A DNA stretch of 64,000 nucleotides from Amycolatopsis marina. Its GTDB lineage: Bacteria; Actinomycetota; Actinomycetes; Mycobacteriales; Pseudonocardiaceae. The notes beneath the pieces were generated by a model. The model was not told the origin of the DNA. It saw only the letters and a program-made list of their open reading frames with translations, and did not search any database. Made by a program: the position numbers and the translations under genes. Shown here piece after piece: positions 1-8,789 of the stretch (position 1 is the stretch's first letter; every line of letters begins with the position of its first letter). Location of the stretch: positions 186,001-250,000 of the forward strand of contig NZ_FOKG01000001.1 of the NCBI RefSeq assembly GCF_900111885.1. Reading direction: 5' to 3'.

Positions 1-464
1 TCGTCGAGCACGAGCAGATCCGGATCGGTGACCAGCGCCATCGCCAGTTGCAGGCGCTGCTTCTGCCCACCGGAGAGTTTCGCGGCGCGCCGGTTCACGA
101 ACTCCGTCAGCCCCAGTTCCGCCAGCACCGGTCCCGCCGTGGACCGCGGACGCCCTCCGCGTACAGCAGCCCCTGCGACCAGTTCGCCCACCTTGAGCGT
201 GGCCGGGAAGCCGAGGGACTGCTGTACGACACCAAGGTGACGGCGGGTCGCGGCGTCGCGCGGGTTGCCGCCGGCCAGCAGGACCTGCCCCCGCTGCACC
301 CTAAGCAGGCCGATCGCCAGGTTCACCAGCGTCGTCTTGCCTGCTCCGTTGGGTCCCAGCAGTGCGACACACTCACCGGCCCCGACCTCGAGATCGACTC
401 CGTCCAGAGCGGGGGGACCACTGTAGGAGTGGTGGACCCCGCTCACCCCCAGCACGATTTGCAC
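1..464 (-). CDS. ABC transporter ATP-binding protein (3' end outside window)
   Basis: This is the nucleotide-binding subunit of an ABC transporter, acting on the inner face of the membrane to couple ATP hydrolysis to transport. The first ~154 residues are visible: Walker A LLGPNGAGKTT near residue 37, a Q-loop region GVVQQS, the signature KLSGGQKQ and the start of Walker B DPDLLVLD, where the window ends. The GTG start at 464 is chosen because GAGGAG lies 5-6 nt upstream. The NPRDAATRR segment and overall form resemble the ATPases of two-component drug or daunorubicin-type exporters, but no permease is visible, so the substrate is unknown. Confidence 0.9.
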   Translation of the reverse strand, partial: MQIVLGVSGVHHSYSGPPALDGVDLEVGAGECVALLGPNGAGKTTLVNLAIGLLRVQRGQVLLAGGNPRDAATRRHLGVVQQSLGFPATLKVGELVAGAAVRGGRPRSTAGPVLAELGLTEFVNRRAAKLSGGQKQRLQLAMALVTDPDLLVLD

Positions 465-759
465 GTCGAACTCCTCACCTTGTTGCCCTGCCAACAGTGG
501 TCGTCGGCAGCGCCACGAGGTAGTGCGGCGGAGTCACGAGGACGAGATGACGAATGTCAGTAGGCCTGGGGTTGCCCCGCCTTTTGCCCTCACCCCAACA
601 GGTGACCTCGAAAGTAGGGGCGCAAGCACCTGGACCAGGGAGTAGCCGAGGATCTCTCACATTTCAAGTCTCCCGATCGTGGCAGCCCGCGACCTAGCTT
701 TCCCGCATCGCCGTCCACCCCTGCTCGGCGAGATCACGACAGTCGGGAGAGATCAACTG

Positions 760-1683
760 ATGGCACGACCTCTCGTTCGTTCCCTGCTCGCCGCGATAGC
801 GGCCGCGGGCGCCTCGGTGACCCTGTCCGCCCCCGCGATGGCCGCGCCAGCGCCGGTCGCGCAACCGCACACCGTGGCCGAAGAGGCCGCGACGACGACG
901 GCCGAACAACATCGGATCGACGCGTACTGGACTGCCGAGCGCATGTCCTCCGCAGCGCCTGCCGAAATCAGGTTCGCCGGTGACAAGGCGCAGGCGGGTG
1001 GCAACGGAAAGGGGAACGGGAAGAACAAGAAGACCGAATCCGCCGTCCCGGCCACGCCCCAGCCGGAACTCGGCAAGGTGTTCTTCACCCTCGGCGGCAC
1101 CGACTACGTCTGCTCCGGCACGGCCACGGCGAGCGGCAACGCCGATGTGGTCACCACCGCGGGCCACTGCCTGAACGAGGGGCCGGGCGAGTTCGCCACC
1201 AACTTCGCCTTCGTTCCCGCTTACGACGAAGGTGCGGAACCCTATGGCACCTGGACCGCCAAGGAACTGTTCACCACCACCCAATGGTCACAGTCCGGCG
1301 ACTTCAACCACGATGTCGGCTTCGCCGTGATGAACGAGAACTCCAGCGGCCAGAGCCTCACCGATGTGGTCGGCTCCTACCCGATCGCGTTCAACCTGTC
1401 CCGCGGCCTGGACTACACCGCCTACGGCTACCCGGCCGCCTCACCGTTCGACGGGCAGACGCTGTGGTCCTGCTCCGGCACCGTGACGCAGGATCAGCGT
1501 GGCTCGACCGACCAGGGCCTCAAGTGCAGCATGACCGGCGGCTCGTCCGGCGGCGGCTGGATCACCGGCGGCAAACTCAACTCGGTGAACAGCTTCAAGT
1601 ACACAACCGACTCGTCGACGATGTACGGCCCGTACTTCGGCGATGTCGCCCGGTCCGTCTTCAACTCGGCGGCAGCGGCCTGA
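760..1683 (+). CDS. secreted trypsin-like serine peptidase
   Basis: This encodes a 307-residue exported serine protease. An N-terminal signal peptide (basic start, then a hydrophobic Ala/Leu stretch ending near APAMAAPA) is followed by a low-complexity Gly/Lys/Asn linker around residues 78-95 and a chymotrypsin-fold domain. The catalytic triad can be read as His136 in TTAGHC, Asp185 in HDVGF and Ser263 in GGSSGGGW; cysteine pairs near the His and Ser suggest disulfides. The ATG at 760 is preceded by GGGAGAG. An in-frame upstream start exists, but it would bury the signal peptide. The gene is followed by a hairpin shared with the convergent sigma factor gene. Substrate is unknown. Confidence 0.92.
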   Translation: MARPLVRSLLAAIAAAGASVTLSAPAMAAPAPVAQPHTVAEEAATTTAEQHRIDAYWTAERMSSAAPAEIRFAGDKAQAGGNGKGNGKNKKTESAVPATPQPELGKVFFTLGGTDYVCSGTATASGNADVVTTAGHCLNEGPGEFATNFAFVPAYDEGAEPYGTWTAKELFTTTQWSQSGDFNHDVGFAVMNENSSGQSLTDVVGSYPIAFNLSRGLDYTAYGYPAASPFDGQTLWSCSGTVTQDQRGSTDQGLKCSMTGGSSGGGWITGGKLNSVNSFKYTTDSSTMYGPYFGDVARSVFNSAAAA

Positions 1684-1733
1684 CCTGATCCAGCAAAGCG
1701 AATCACCGTCCTGATTCCGACAGTGCACGAAGG

Positions 1734-1777
1734 AAAGTCCTGGCGCGGCGCCCCTGCAAACGCCGCACCAGGACTTT
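1734..1777. terminator. bidirectional hairpin terminator
   Basis: Arms 1734-1750 and 1761-1777 pair over 17 bp with one mismatch around a 10-nt loop. The arms begin AAAGTCC and end GGACTTT, giving A/T ends on both strands. It lies between the stops of the convergent peptidase and sigma factor genes, so it can serve both. Confidence 0.8.
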
Positions 1778-1778
1778 C

Positions 1779-2339
1779 TCAGTCGCCGAGAACCCGGTCA
1801 CACCGAGCCCGGCGGGCCATCAGCTCGCGCACCCTGCGCCGCGCGCGGCTGGCAATACTTTCGGTCGCCCTCCTGGTCGTACCCAGTCGTCGGGCGATCT
1901 CGTCGTGGGATACCCCTCGCTCCAGATGTAGCAGGACAAAGCGTTCCCGCTCACTCAACCGGCCAAACCTGGCTATGAGCCAGCGTGCCTCCTCCCGGCA
2001 CAACACCGTTTCCTCCGGGTCCTCCAGTGCCCCGACCGACGGCAGCAGTACCCGAGGATGCACCGCCGCGGCCTGAAGCGCCACCCGGCGCCGAAGATCG
2101 TCGACGCAGAGCCTGCGGGTGACGGTCGAGAGAAAACGACTGAGCCGGTCCAGGTCGAGGTCGTCGTACCTGGCCGCGCGCAGGAAGGCTTCGTGGACGA
2201 TGTCCTCCGCGTCAGCCTCTACGCCGAACGTTGCCGCTGCCCGGACCAGAGCTGAGCGAAGACGAACGCATTCCTGCCAGAATTCTTCGGTCTCGTCCGA
2301 GCCGAGCGTATCCGCACTTCTACCACCCCTGGTCGTCAC
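1779..2339 (-). CDS. ECF-like RNA polymerase sigma-70 factor
   Basis: This is a 186-residue alternative sigma factor that would direct RNA polymerase to a small regulon. Region 2 is visible around EDIVHEAFLRAARY and RFLSTVTRRLCVDDLRRR, and region 4 around LSERERFVLLHLERG, followed by the helix-turn-helix EIARRLGTTRRATES. The GTG start at 2339 is preferred because GAAGGA lies 7 nt upstream; longer in-frame forms begin at 2408 or 2531 but lack a clear ribosome site. No anti-sigma gene is adjacent. The next gene on the opposite strand is a small secreted peptide, possibly a regulon member, which is inference only. Confidence 0.85.
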   Translation of the reverse strand: MTTRGGRSADTLGSDETEEFWQECVRLRSALVRAAATFGVEADAEDIVHEAFLRAARYDDLDLDRLSRFLSTVTRRLCVDDLRRRVALQAAAVHPRVLLPSVGALEDPEETVLCREEARWLIARFGRLSERERFVLLHLERGVSHDEIARRLGTTRRATESIASRARRRVRELMARRARCDRVLGD

Positions 2340-2603
2340 TGTTTTTCCTTCTCGCCCACCACAAACCGACCCGCGAAATTCGTGGATCTTGCGGAAGAGC
2401 GCGCTCATCAGGCGCCGTTGTTCGTGAACCAACCTTGGCATCGAGCCCGATAGGCACGTACCGCCGTTCGTGGGAAGTCGGCCGTTCACATTTCCCTCGC
2501 GGTGACTCTTGTCACTGCGGGTCAATAGCACTCCAAAACGTATTCATGAGTGGAGCTCCCCACAAGGAAGCAAATACCGCGCCCGTTTAGTTGAAGGATG
2601 AAC

Positions 2604-2964
2604 ATGCTTCGCAAACGAATTCTGATGTGCACACTCGCACTCGCCGCGTTCCTGACGACGGCTACCGCCCGTCAGTCGTGGCAGCAGGACCGGTAACCGA
2701 CAGCGCACTGCTGCCGACGATCGCAAAAGGAGAAGAACCTTACCCGGCACCGAAAGCGGCCTTGCTGGTCCGGGAACCCCGTGTCCTTATCTACGCGCCG
2801 GTAACTGCAACAGCAAGGGGCACCGGAAAGGACGGACCGTGGATTACCGGGAAACCTTTCCCCACACTTGCACCCTTCAGGTCGCGAAGGGTCCGATCTT
2901 CGGATTCCGACGATCATCACTACCCAGTAGTAAGAATAGGACTCATTTGCAGAAGTCTGAATGA
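2604..2964 (+). pseudogene. possible frameshifted small secreted peptide gene
   Basis: An ATG at 2604 with GAAGGA just upstream opens a 30-codon frame (MLRKRILMCTLALAAFLTTA...) that reads as a clean signal peptide and then stops at 2694-2696. The other two forward frames stay open much further: one reads VVAAGPVTDSALLP..., and the other has Cys-bearing PCPYLRAGNCNSKGHRKG and stops at 2962-2964, inside a strong terminator hairpin. The terminator position suggests that transcription runs to about 2960 and that the mature part is now out of frame with its signal peptide. It could instead be a genuine 30-residue peptide. The protein is not recognised. Confidence 0.35.
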
Positions 2965-2995
2965 CTTCCCGGCGCATACGCCGGGAAGTCATTCA
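2958..2995. terminator. bidirectional hairpin terminator
   Basis: A perfect 17-bp stem (2958-2974 with 2979-2995) closes a CATA loop; the left arm is TGAATGACTTCCCGGCG. It sits between the secreted-peptide remnant and the convergent gene ending at 3023, so it probably terminates both. Confidence 0.85.
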
Positions 2996-3022
2996 CTGAA
3001 GAACGGGAGGGACCGTGGCCGA

Positions 3023-3547
3023 TTAACCGTCGGCCGGCTGGTGCCTGAGCATCCGGGTCGGAACGATGAACCAGACCACCAGGAACAGCACTCCGACGAG
3101 CGGCCCGAGGACCACCATCGCGACAATGCCGAACACCACCTTGGCGATGAGTGCCACCGTCACCGTCACTGCGGCGGCGAGGCAGGCGAGTCCGGCGAGC
3201 ACCGAGCGGTTGCCCGCGCGCAGGATGTCCCACCGCCGACCACCCCGGAAAAGCACCCGGTGCCAGGCGGCGGGCGCGGTGAGCAGCGCGGTGGCCACCG
3301 AGGTGAGCAGTACGGCCGAGATGTGCAACGACTTCTCGAATCCGCTCGCGTCACGGAAGGTGCCGGTGAAGACGACGGAGAGCAGGAACCCGAAGAGAAT
3401 CTGCACGCCCGCCTGCGCGACGCGCAACTCACCGAGCAGCTCGTTGACGTTGCGAGCGAGCTTCTCGTTCTCCGACTCGGAATCCGCCTCGCTCAGTGTT
3501 ATCGCCTCACACCCGTTCCAGTGCCTGCTCCACCACGACAGTCCCAC
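3023..3547 (-). CDS. DUF6328-like four-helix membrane protein
   Basis: This encodes a 174-residue integral membrane protein of unknown function. A charged N-terminus (ESENEKLARNVNELLGELRVAQAG) is followed by four hydrophobic helices: QILFGFLLSVVF, ISAVLLTSVATALL, LAGLACLAAAVTVTVALI and a long VFGIVAMVVLGPLVGVLFLVV, matching the DUF6328 pattern. The only standard in-frame start is the ATG at 3547, which overlaps the end of the upstream EamA gene by 41 bp; a non-standard start nearer the conserved part is possible. The overlap indicates co-transcription and translational coupling with that transporter. Confidence 0.75.
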   Translation of the reverse strand: MGLSWWSRHWNGCEAITLSEADSESENEKLARNVNELLGELRVAQAGVQILFGFLLSVVFTGTFRDASGFEKSLHISAVLLTSVATALLTAPAAWHRVLFRGGRRWDILRAGNRSVLAGLACLAAAVTVTVALIAKVVFGIVAMVVLGPLVGVLFLVVWFIVPTRMLRHQPADG

Positions 3548-4436
3548 CCCGCGAGCGCTCGTGCCAGCCGAGGGCGGTCACCGCGCCGACGACGATCACG
3601 AGACCGATCCACTGCGTCGCGGACAGTGACGCTCCGAGAAAGGACACGCCGATCAGCGCGGCGGTGACGGGGAACGCCAACTCGGCCAGCGTCGCTCGCG
3701 CGGCCGGAGTGGCCCGCAGGCCCACGTAGTACAGGCTCAGTGCCAACAGCCCCGGTACCAGGGCCAGCAGAACGAGGCCGACGGCGTTGCCCCAGCCGGG
3801 GACGATCGAGTCATCCTGTGCCCACAACAGGGCTGCCGCTACCGGCAGACCGACGCTGAACCGCAGCACGGTGACGTCCAGCGCGGGCAACTGCTTCGAC
3901 ACCAACCGGCCCAGAACGGTGCCCGCCGCCCACAGGGCCGCCGCCCCGAGCGCGAGCAGCGCGGTCTGCGCCGCCGCCACCTCGACGTCGAACGGGTCGG
4001 CGAAGGCCAGTAGCCAGGCGCCCGCCACCGCGGGCACGGCGAAGACGACATAGCCGGGGCGCAACCGTTCACCGAGGATGAAGAACGCGGCGAGAACTGC
4101 GATCACCGGTTGCAGCTTCTGCAGGACGAGCGGCGTGACCGGATCGCCGGTCTGGAAGGCCATGGTGAACAGCGTGGTGGCGAGCGCGGAGGAACCCGCC
4201 CCGATCACCAGGACCGCGATCCACTCCCGCCTTCCGCAGGCGCGCAGTGCCCGCAGCGCGCGAGGCACGAAGGGCAGCAGCACCAGCACGATCAGCAGGT
4301 GCTCCCAGAACACCACGGTCGCGGCGGGCAACGCCTCGGCCATGGGCAGCCGCAGCAATCCGTCCGTGCCCCAGAGCGCCGCCGCCACGGCGACCAACCA
4401 GGTCCGATCAGCAGGTCTGCCCGCGGTCGTTGTCAC
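3507..4436 (-). CDS. EamA/DMT-family transporter
   Basis: A 309-residue inner-membrane protein with about ten hydrophobic segments arranged as two EamA repeats (residues ~13-145 and ~160-290). The drug/metabolite transporter family exports small metabolites or amino acids; the substrate cannot be read here. The hallmark layout is visible: a first repeat ending with PVIAVLAAFFILGERLRPGY and a second with PVTAALIGVSFLGASLS before the last helix. The GTG start at 4436 fits the family length. Its 3' end overlaps the DUF6328 gene, and the pair likely forms a small operon. Confidence 0.9.
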   Translation of the reverse strand: MTTTAGRPADRTWLVAVAAALWGTDGLLRLPMAEALPAATVVFWEHLLIVLVLLPFVPRALRALRACGRREWIAVLVIGAGSSALATTLFTMAFQTGDPVTPLVLQKLQPVIAVLAAFFILGERLRPGYVVFAVPAVAGAWLLAFADPFDVEVAAAQTALLALGAAALWAAGTVLGRLVSKQLPALDVTVLRFSVGLPVAAALLWAQDDSIVPGWGNAVGLVLLALVPGLLALSLYYVGLRATPAARATLAELAFPVTAALIGVSFLGASLSATQWIGLVIVVGAVTALGWHERSRGGTVVVEQALERV

Positions 4437-4561
4437 GTCGTCAGCCTACGAGGCTGCCGGACGCCGGTTCCGCGCCAGGCCCACATCGTGAAACGGGTTC
4501 ACCACTCGATCGTGTGAGAACACTGGCGCACGAGCCCGACGGCGAGATAACAGGTGGAGGC

Positions 4562-5134
4562 ATGCACCGCTCGATCGCCACAATCGCCGCCCTCGTTCTC
4601 GCCGTCCTTGTCACCGGGGCGGGCAACGCGGCCGCGGAACCGACAGTCTCACCGCGGCTGGCAACGGCGGGAGGGACGTTCGGCGGGTACGAGCCGGGCA
4701 AGGCCGCCAGCACGTACGACCCCGCACTGGTGCCGGAGGGCGCACGCGCCCACGTCTTCGCACTGTCCGCTCCGGGGCTGGGCACGAGCACTGCGCTGTC
4801 CGTCGGAGGCCTTGTGCCGAACCGCGAGTACGGCGCACACGCCCACACCAAGCCGTGCGGCCCGACCGGCAAGGACGCCGGTCCGCACTTCCAGCACGAA
4901 CAGGACCCGGTCAGCCCCTCGGTCGACCCGGCCTACGCCAACCCGGACAACGAGATCTGGCTCGACTTCACCACGGACCGGCTGGGCAACTCACTGGAGA
5001 TCTCGAAGGTGGCGTGGCCGTTGGGCGAGCGCCGCCCGGCCTCGGTGGTCATCCACGAGATGCACACCCACACCGCCCCCGGCGAGGCCGGAGACGCCGG
5101 TTCGAGGCTGGCCTGCGTCAACGTCGACTTCTAG
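4562..5134 (+). CDS. sodC: secreted Cu/Zn superoxide dismutase family protein
   Basis: A 190-residue exported protein of the Cu/Zn superoxide dismutase family, which converts superoxide to peroxide outside the membrane. A signal peptide (MHRSIATIAALVLAVLVTG...) ends near AAAEP. Metal ligands are recognisable: the HAH pair in EYGAHAHTKPCG, His residues in GPHFQHEQ, and the C-terminal copper His in VIHEMHTHTAPG, followed by GDAGSRLACVNV with the disulfide Cys. GGTGGAGG lies close before the ATG. Actinobacterial members are divergent and dismutase activity is not always shown, so the enzymatic call is family-based. Confidence 0.88.
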   Translation: MHRSIATIAALVLAVLVTGAGNAAAEPTVSPRLATAGGTFGGYEPGKAASTYDPALVPEGARAHVFALSAPGLGTSTALSVGGLVPNREYGAHAHTKPCGPTGKDAGPHFQHEQDPVSPSVDPAYANPDNEIWLDFTTDRLGNSLEISKVAWPLGERRPASVVIHEMHTHTAPGEAGDAGSRLACVNVDF

Positions 5135-5176
5135 CCGCGCCAGGCGAGTTCGATGTGGCGGTCGTCATCGGCGACA

Positions 5177-6331
5177 ATGGAGGACGTGACCGCCACCCTC
5201 TCGAAGCCCGCCCTGCGGATCGGCCCGTACGAGGTCGATCCGCCAGTCGTGCTCGCACCGATGGCCGGTATCACCAACGTGGCCTTCCGCAGGCTGTGCC
5301 AGGAGTACGGCGCCGGCCTGTACGTGTGCGAGATGATCACCGCCCGCGCCGTGGTCGAACGGCATCCCGGGACGATGCACATGATGACCTTCGGTGAGGG
5401 CGAGTACCCCCGCTCGATGCAGCTCTACGGCGTCGACCCGAAGACGATGAGCGAGGCAGTCAAGATCATCGTCGGCGAGGGGCTCGCCGACCACGTCGAC
5501 AGCAACTTCGGCTGCCCCGTCAGCAAGGTGACCCGCAAGGGTGGCGGCGCGGCGCTGCCGTTCAAGCGCCGCCTGTTCGCCGACATCGTGCGCGCGTCCG
5601 TACAGGCTGCCGAGGGCGCGGGCGTGCCGTTCACGGTCAAGTTCCGCGTGGGCATCGACGACCAGCACCACACCTATCTCGACGCGGGCCGGATCGCCGA
5701 GGCGGAAGGCGCCGCCGCGGTGTCGCTGCACGCCAGGACGGCGGCCCAGCGCTACTCCGGTGCGGCGGACTGGAGCCACATCGCCCGGCTCAAGGAAGCC
5801 GTGACCACCATTCCGGTTCTGGGCAACGGCGACATCTTCACCGCGAACGACGCGTTGCGGATGGTCAGCGAGACCGGCTGCGACGGTGTCGTCGTCGGTC
5901 GCGGCTGTCTGGGCAGGCCGTGGCTGTTCGGCGAACTGGAAGCCGCGTTCCAGGACAGGCCGGTCCCCGACGGCCCGCCGCTCGGCGAGGTAGCGCGGGT
6001 ACTGCGGCGGCACGCCGAGTTGCTCATCGAGCACGACGGCACCGACAAGGCCCTGCGCGACCTGCGCAAGCACATGGCCTGGTACTTCATGGGCTTCCCG
6101 CTCGGCTCGGAACTGCGGCGTGGCTTCGCGATGGTGTCGAGCCTGCAGGAGCTCGACGAGCTGATCGGCAGGCTGGAGACGGTCGGGTTGGACACGCCGT
6201 TCCCAGCTGAAGGGCAGGGCCCGCGGGGACGACAGGGCTCGCCCGGCAAGGTCACACTGCCGCACGGCTGGCTGGACGACCCGGACGACGACTGCGTCCC
6301 CGAGGCCGAGGACATGCACTCCGGCGGCTGA
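5177..6331 (+). CDS. dusB: tRNA-dihydrouridine synthase DusB family
   Basis: This flavoenzyme reduces uridine to dihydrouridine in tRNA using FMN and NADPH. The TIM barrel shows VLAPMAGITNVAFR near the N-terminus, the catalytic Cys in SNFGCPVSKVTRKGGG, KFRVGID, HARTAAQRYSG, GNGDI and the phosphate-binding VVVGRGCLGRPWLF. At about 384 residues it is a normal length for the family. The start is uncertain: the ATG at 5177 is used, but a GTG at 5186 has GGAGG only 2 nt upstream and is also plausible. It stands alone between the superoxide dismutase and a reductase gene. Confidence 0.93.
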   Translation: MEDVTATLSKPALRIGPYEVDPPVVLAPMAGITNVAFRRLCQEYGAGLYVCEMITARAVVERHPGTMHMMTFGEGEYPRSMQLYGVDPKTMSEAVKIIVGEGLADHVDSNFGCPVSKVTRKGGGAALPFKRRLFADIVRASVQAAEGAGVPFTVKFRVGIDDQHHTYLDAGRIAEAEGAAAVSLHARTAAQRYSGAADWSHIARLKEAVTTIPVLGNGDIFTANDALRMVSETGCDGVVVGRGCLGRPWLFGELEAAFQDRPVPDGPPLGEVARVLRRHAELLIEHDGTDKALRDLRKHMAWYFMGFPLGSELRRGFAMVSSLQELDELIGRLETVGLDTPFPAEGQGPRGRQGSPGKVTLPHGWLDDPDDDCVPEAEDMHSGG

Positions 6332-6458
6332 GCCAGTTCGGCCAGCCCTCCGCGAAATCAATTCCCTCCAGTTGTCGATTCCGTCCGTTCTCGTTCGCCG
6401 TGGTTGCTGAGGGCGTCACCACCGACGCCCGACGGCAGGTACGAGCGAGGGAAACGAC

Positions 6459-7085
6459 ATGCGCAAACTGACGGTGACCATCTTCGTGTCGCTGGACGGG
6501 GTCATGCAGGCACCGGGCGGGAGCGACGAGGACCGCGACGGCGGGTTCGAGCACGGTGGCTGGGCCGTTCCGCACTTCGACGGGCAACTGCTGCGACGGA
6601 TGGCCGAGACGGCAGCCAGGGCCGACGCACTCCTGCTCGGACGCAGGACCTACGAGATCTTCGCTGCCTCCTGGCCGCTCGCCGATGCGGACGACCCGAT
6701 CGGGGCCAAGTGGAACAGCGTCCGCAAGTACGTCGCGTCCCGGAGCCTGGAGACGGTGTCCTGGCAGAACTCGACGCTGCTCACCGGGGCCGTCGCCGAA
6801 GCGGTTGGCCGGCTGAAGCAGGGCGACGGTGGCGAGATCCAGGTTCACGGCAGCGGCGGGCTTGTCCAGACGCTGGTCGAGCACGACCTCGTCGACGAGT
6901 TCCAACTGCTGGTGTTCCCGGTACTCGTCGGATCCGGCAAGCGGCTGTTCGCCGAAGGGACAATTCCGGCCGGGTTGAAACTGGTCGAGATCAACAGTTC
7001 CGGCACCGGGGTCCTCATTTCCAGGTACACACGGGACGGCGACGTCGAATACGGTCACATGGGCCCGGAAACCGGGAACTGGTGA
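6459..7085 (+). CDS. dihydrofolate reductase family (RibD C-terminal domain) protein
   Basis: A 208-residue cytoplasmic protein with the RibD C-terminal/DHFR-like NADPH-binding fold: MRKLTVTIFVSLDGVMQAPGG at the start, LLLGRRTYEIF around residue 62, IQVHGSGGLVQTL around residue 128 and LFPVLVGSGKRLF-like sequence near residue 155. Members of this family are often found beside DGPF/YCII genes and ECF42-type sigma factors, as here. CGAGGGAAA precedes the ATG. The natural substrate of these stand-alone reductases is not established. It is probably co-transcribed with the next two genes. Confidence 0.88.
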   Translation: MRKLTVTIFVSLDGVMQAPGGSDEDRDGGFEHGGWAVPHFDGQLLRRMAETAARADALLLGRRTYEIFAASWPLADADDPIGAKWNSVRKYVASRSLETVSWQNSTLLTGAVAEAVGRLKQGDGGEIQVHGSGGLVQTLVEHDLVDEFQLLVFPVLVGSGKRLFAEGTIPAGLKLVEINSSGTGVLISRYTRDGDVEYGHMGPETGNW

Positions 7086-7114
7086 CGGGGCGACACGACC
7101 AGACAGGACAGACG

Positions 7115-7453
7115 ATGCCGCAGTACGCGATTCTCATCTACGAAAAGGAAACTCCCGGCGGAGTGGCCGATATCCCGCCGGAGGTCATGGAAGCCAACAT
7201 CAACGCCGGGGAGCAGATCGCGGCCATGGGCGTCCGGGTCGTGCACGAACACGGCATGCAGCCAAGTGCGACGGCGCGGACGCTGCACAAGGACGGCATG
7301 GTCACCGATGGCCCGTTCATCGAGAGCAAAGAGGTGATCGCCGGGTTCTTCGTCGTGGAGGCCGAGAACCTCGACGAGGCGGTAGCCGTCGGCAAACTGC
7401 TCCCGATCATGGACGGGGCCGTCGAGGTCCGGCCGCTGCTCGACTCCGCCTGA
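7115..7453 (+). CDS. YCII/DGPF domain protein
   Basis: A 112-residue YCII-related protein with the DGPF signature, seen as VTDGPFIESKEVIAGFFVVE at residues ~66-85. The fold is a dimeric alpha-beta barrel; no enzymatic role is established. It ends 4 nt before the start of the ECF42-type sigma factor, an arrangement so consistent across actinobacteria and proteobacteria that DGPF proteins are regarded as the functional partners or targets of ECF42 sigma factors. ACAGG and AGACAGGAC upstream of the ATG at 7115 provide a weak ribosome site. Confidence 0.92.
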   Translation: MPQYAILIYEKETPGGVADIPPEVMEANINAGEQIAAMGVRVVHEHGMQPSATARTLHKDGMVTDGPFIESKEVIAGFFVVEAENLDEAVAVGKLLPIMDGAVEVRPLLDSA

Positions 7454-7457
7454 CCGC

Positions 7458-8726
7458 GTGACCGGGGTCAGGCAGGCGCTCGCCGACGCGCACCGTCACG
7501 AATGGGCCACCGTGCTCGCCGCGACGGTGCGCGTCACCCGTGACATCGATCTGGCCGAGGAGTGCGTCCAGGACGCCTACGCCGCCGCGCTCGACTCCTG
7601 GTCCCGAGACGGTGTGCCTGCCCGGCCAGGAGCCTGGTTGACCACGGCTGCCCGGCACAACGCGTTGGACATCCTGCGCAGGGCCAGGACCCTGCGGTCG
7701 AAGCTGCACCTGCTGGTCGAGCCCGAGGCGTCCGGTGCGGCGTCCGGGGCAGGCCACGGGCAGGCCGACGACCGGTTACGGCTGGTCTTCCTCTGCTGCC
7801 ATCCCGCGCTGTCCCCCGAAGCGCAGGTCGCACTCACACTGCGGCTGGTCTGCGGGGTGCCGACGCCGGAGGTCGCGACGGCGTTCCTGGTATCCGAGTC
7901 GACCATGGCGGCCCGGCTGACCAGGGCGAAGAAGAAGATCGCGGCCGCTCGAATTCCCTTCCGCATACCGTCGCCGGACGCGCTGCCCGGCCGGTTGGAT
8001 GCCGCCTTGACCGCGATCCACCTGCTCTTCTCCACCGGCCACACCGCGCCCGCAGGCCCCACACTGACCCGCGACGATCTCGCCGAGCGGGCCCTGGACC
8101 TCGCGCGCATGCTGCGTGCGCTGATGCCGGACGAGCGCGAGGTCCGGGGGCTGCTCGCGCTGTTGCTGGCCAACCACGCCCGCCGGACCACCCGCGTCGG
8201 CGCGGACGGGCGGCTGCTGCCACTGGAGGAGCAGGACCGGTCGGCCTGGGACCAGCAGGTCGTCGCAGAGGCGCACGACCTCGTCCTCGGAGCACTTCGT
8301 GGCGGTCGTCCCGGTCGATTCGCCCTGCAGGCCGCCATCGCGGCACTGCACGCGAGCGCGCCGACGTACGCGGAGACGGACTGGGACCAGATCCTCGCGG
8401 TCTACGACGAGCTGCTGCGGGTCTGGCCGACGCCGGTGGTCGCACTCAACCGGGCCGTGGCTGTCGCGATGGTCCGCGGGCCGGCGGTCGCGTTGGCCGA
8501 GGTCGAGGAGTTGGAACAGGACCACCGGCTCGCCGGGTACCGCTACCTGCCGATGGTCAAGGCGGATCTCCTCCGCAGGCTGGGTCACGGGACAGCGGCC
8601 GCCGCGGCGTACGAAGAGGCGATCACGCTTACCGGCAACGAAGCCGAGCGGGCTTTCCTCGAAGGTCGTCTCGCCGAGGTGGCCCCGAACTCGCGGCACC
8701 ACGACGGACCCGCCCGGCGTGCATGA
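7458..8726 (+). CDS. ECF42-type RNA polymerase sigma factor with C-terminal TPR-like extension
   Basis: A 422-residue ECF sigma factor, much longer than the ~180 residues of ordinary ECFs. Residues 1-170 hold sigma region 2 (DLAEECVQDAYAAALDSW, ARHNALDILRR) and region 4 (LVCGVPTPEVATAFLVSESTMAARLTRAKKKI). The rest is the DUF6596/TPR-like extension typical of ECF42, with ALNRAVAVAMVRGP and RRLGHGTAAAAAYEEAI as repeat-like helices. Known ECF42 proteins lack an anti-sigma and may be controlled by this extension. It follows the DGPF gene by 4 nt (GTG start at 7458), so the two are translated from one message. Confidence 0.93.
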   Translation: MTGVRQALADAHRHEWATVLAATVRVTRDIDLAEECVQDAYAAALDSWSRDGVPARPGAWLTTAARHNALDILRRARTLRSKLHLLVEPEASGAASGAGHGQADDRLRLVFLCCHPALSPEAQVALTLRLVCGVPTPEVATAFLVSESTMAARLTRAKKKIAAARIPFRIPSPDALPGRLDAALTAIHLLFSTGHTAPAGPTLTRDDLAERALDLARMLRALMPDEREVRGLLALLLANHARRTTRVGADGRLLPLEEQDRSAWDQQVVAEAHDLVLGALRGGRPGRFALQAAIAALHASAPTYAETDWDQILAVYDELLRVWPTPVVALNRAVAVAMVRGPAVALAEVEELEQDHRLAGYRYLPMVKADLLRRLGHGTAAAAAYEEAITLTGNEAERAFLEGRLAEVAPNSRHHDGPARRA

Positions 8727-8789
8727 TCCGGCCCGCCCGTGGGCATCCCTGAGGACGAGGGACGTCCGTCATGGGAAAGGGGCCTGGTC

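Noticed and set aside
48-563. A long plus-strand open frame across the ABC ATPase
   Set aside because: It is antisense to a gene with Walker A, signature and Walker B intact, and has low-complexity shadow composition.
5165-6361. A 398-residue minus-strand open frame opposite dusB
   Set aside because: The plus strand carries all Dus motifs; the antisense frame has no recognisable domain.
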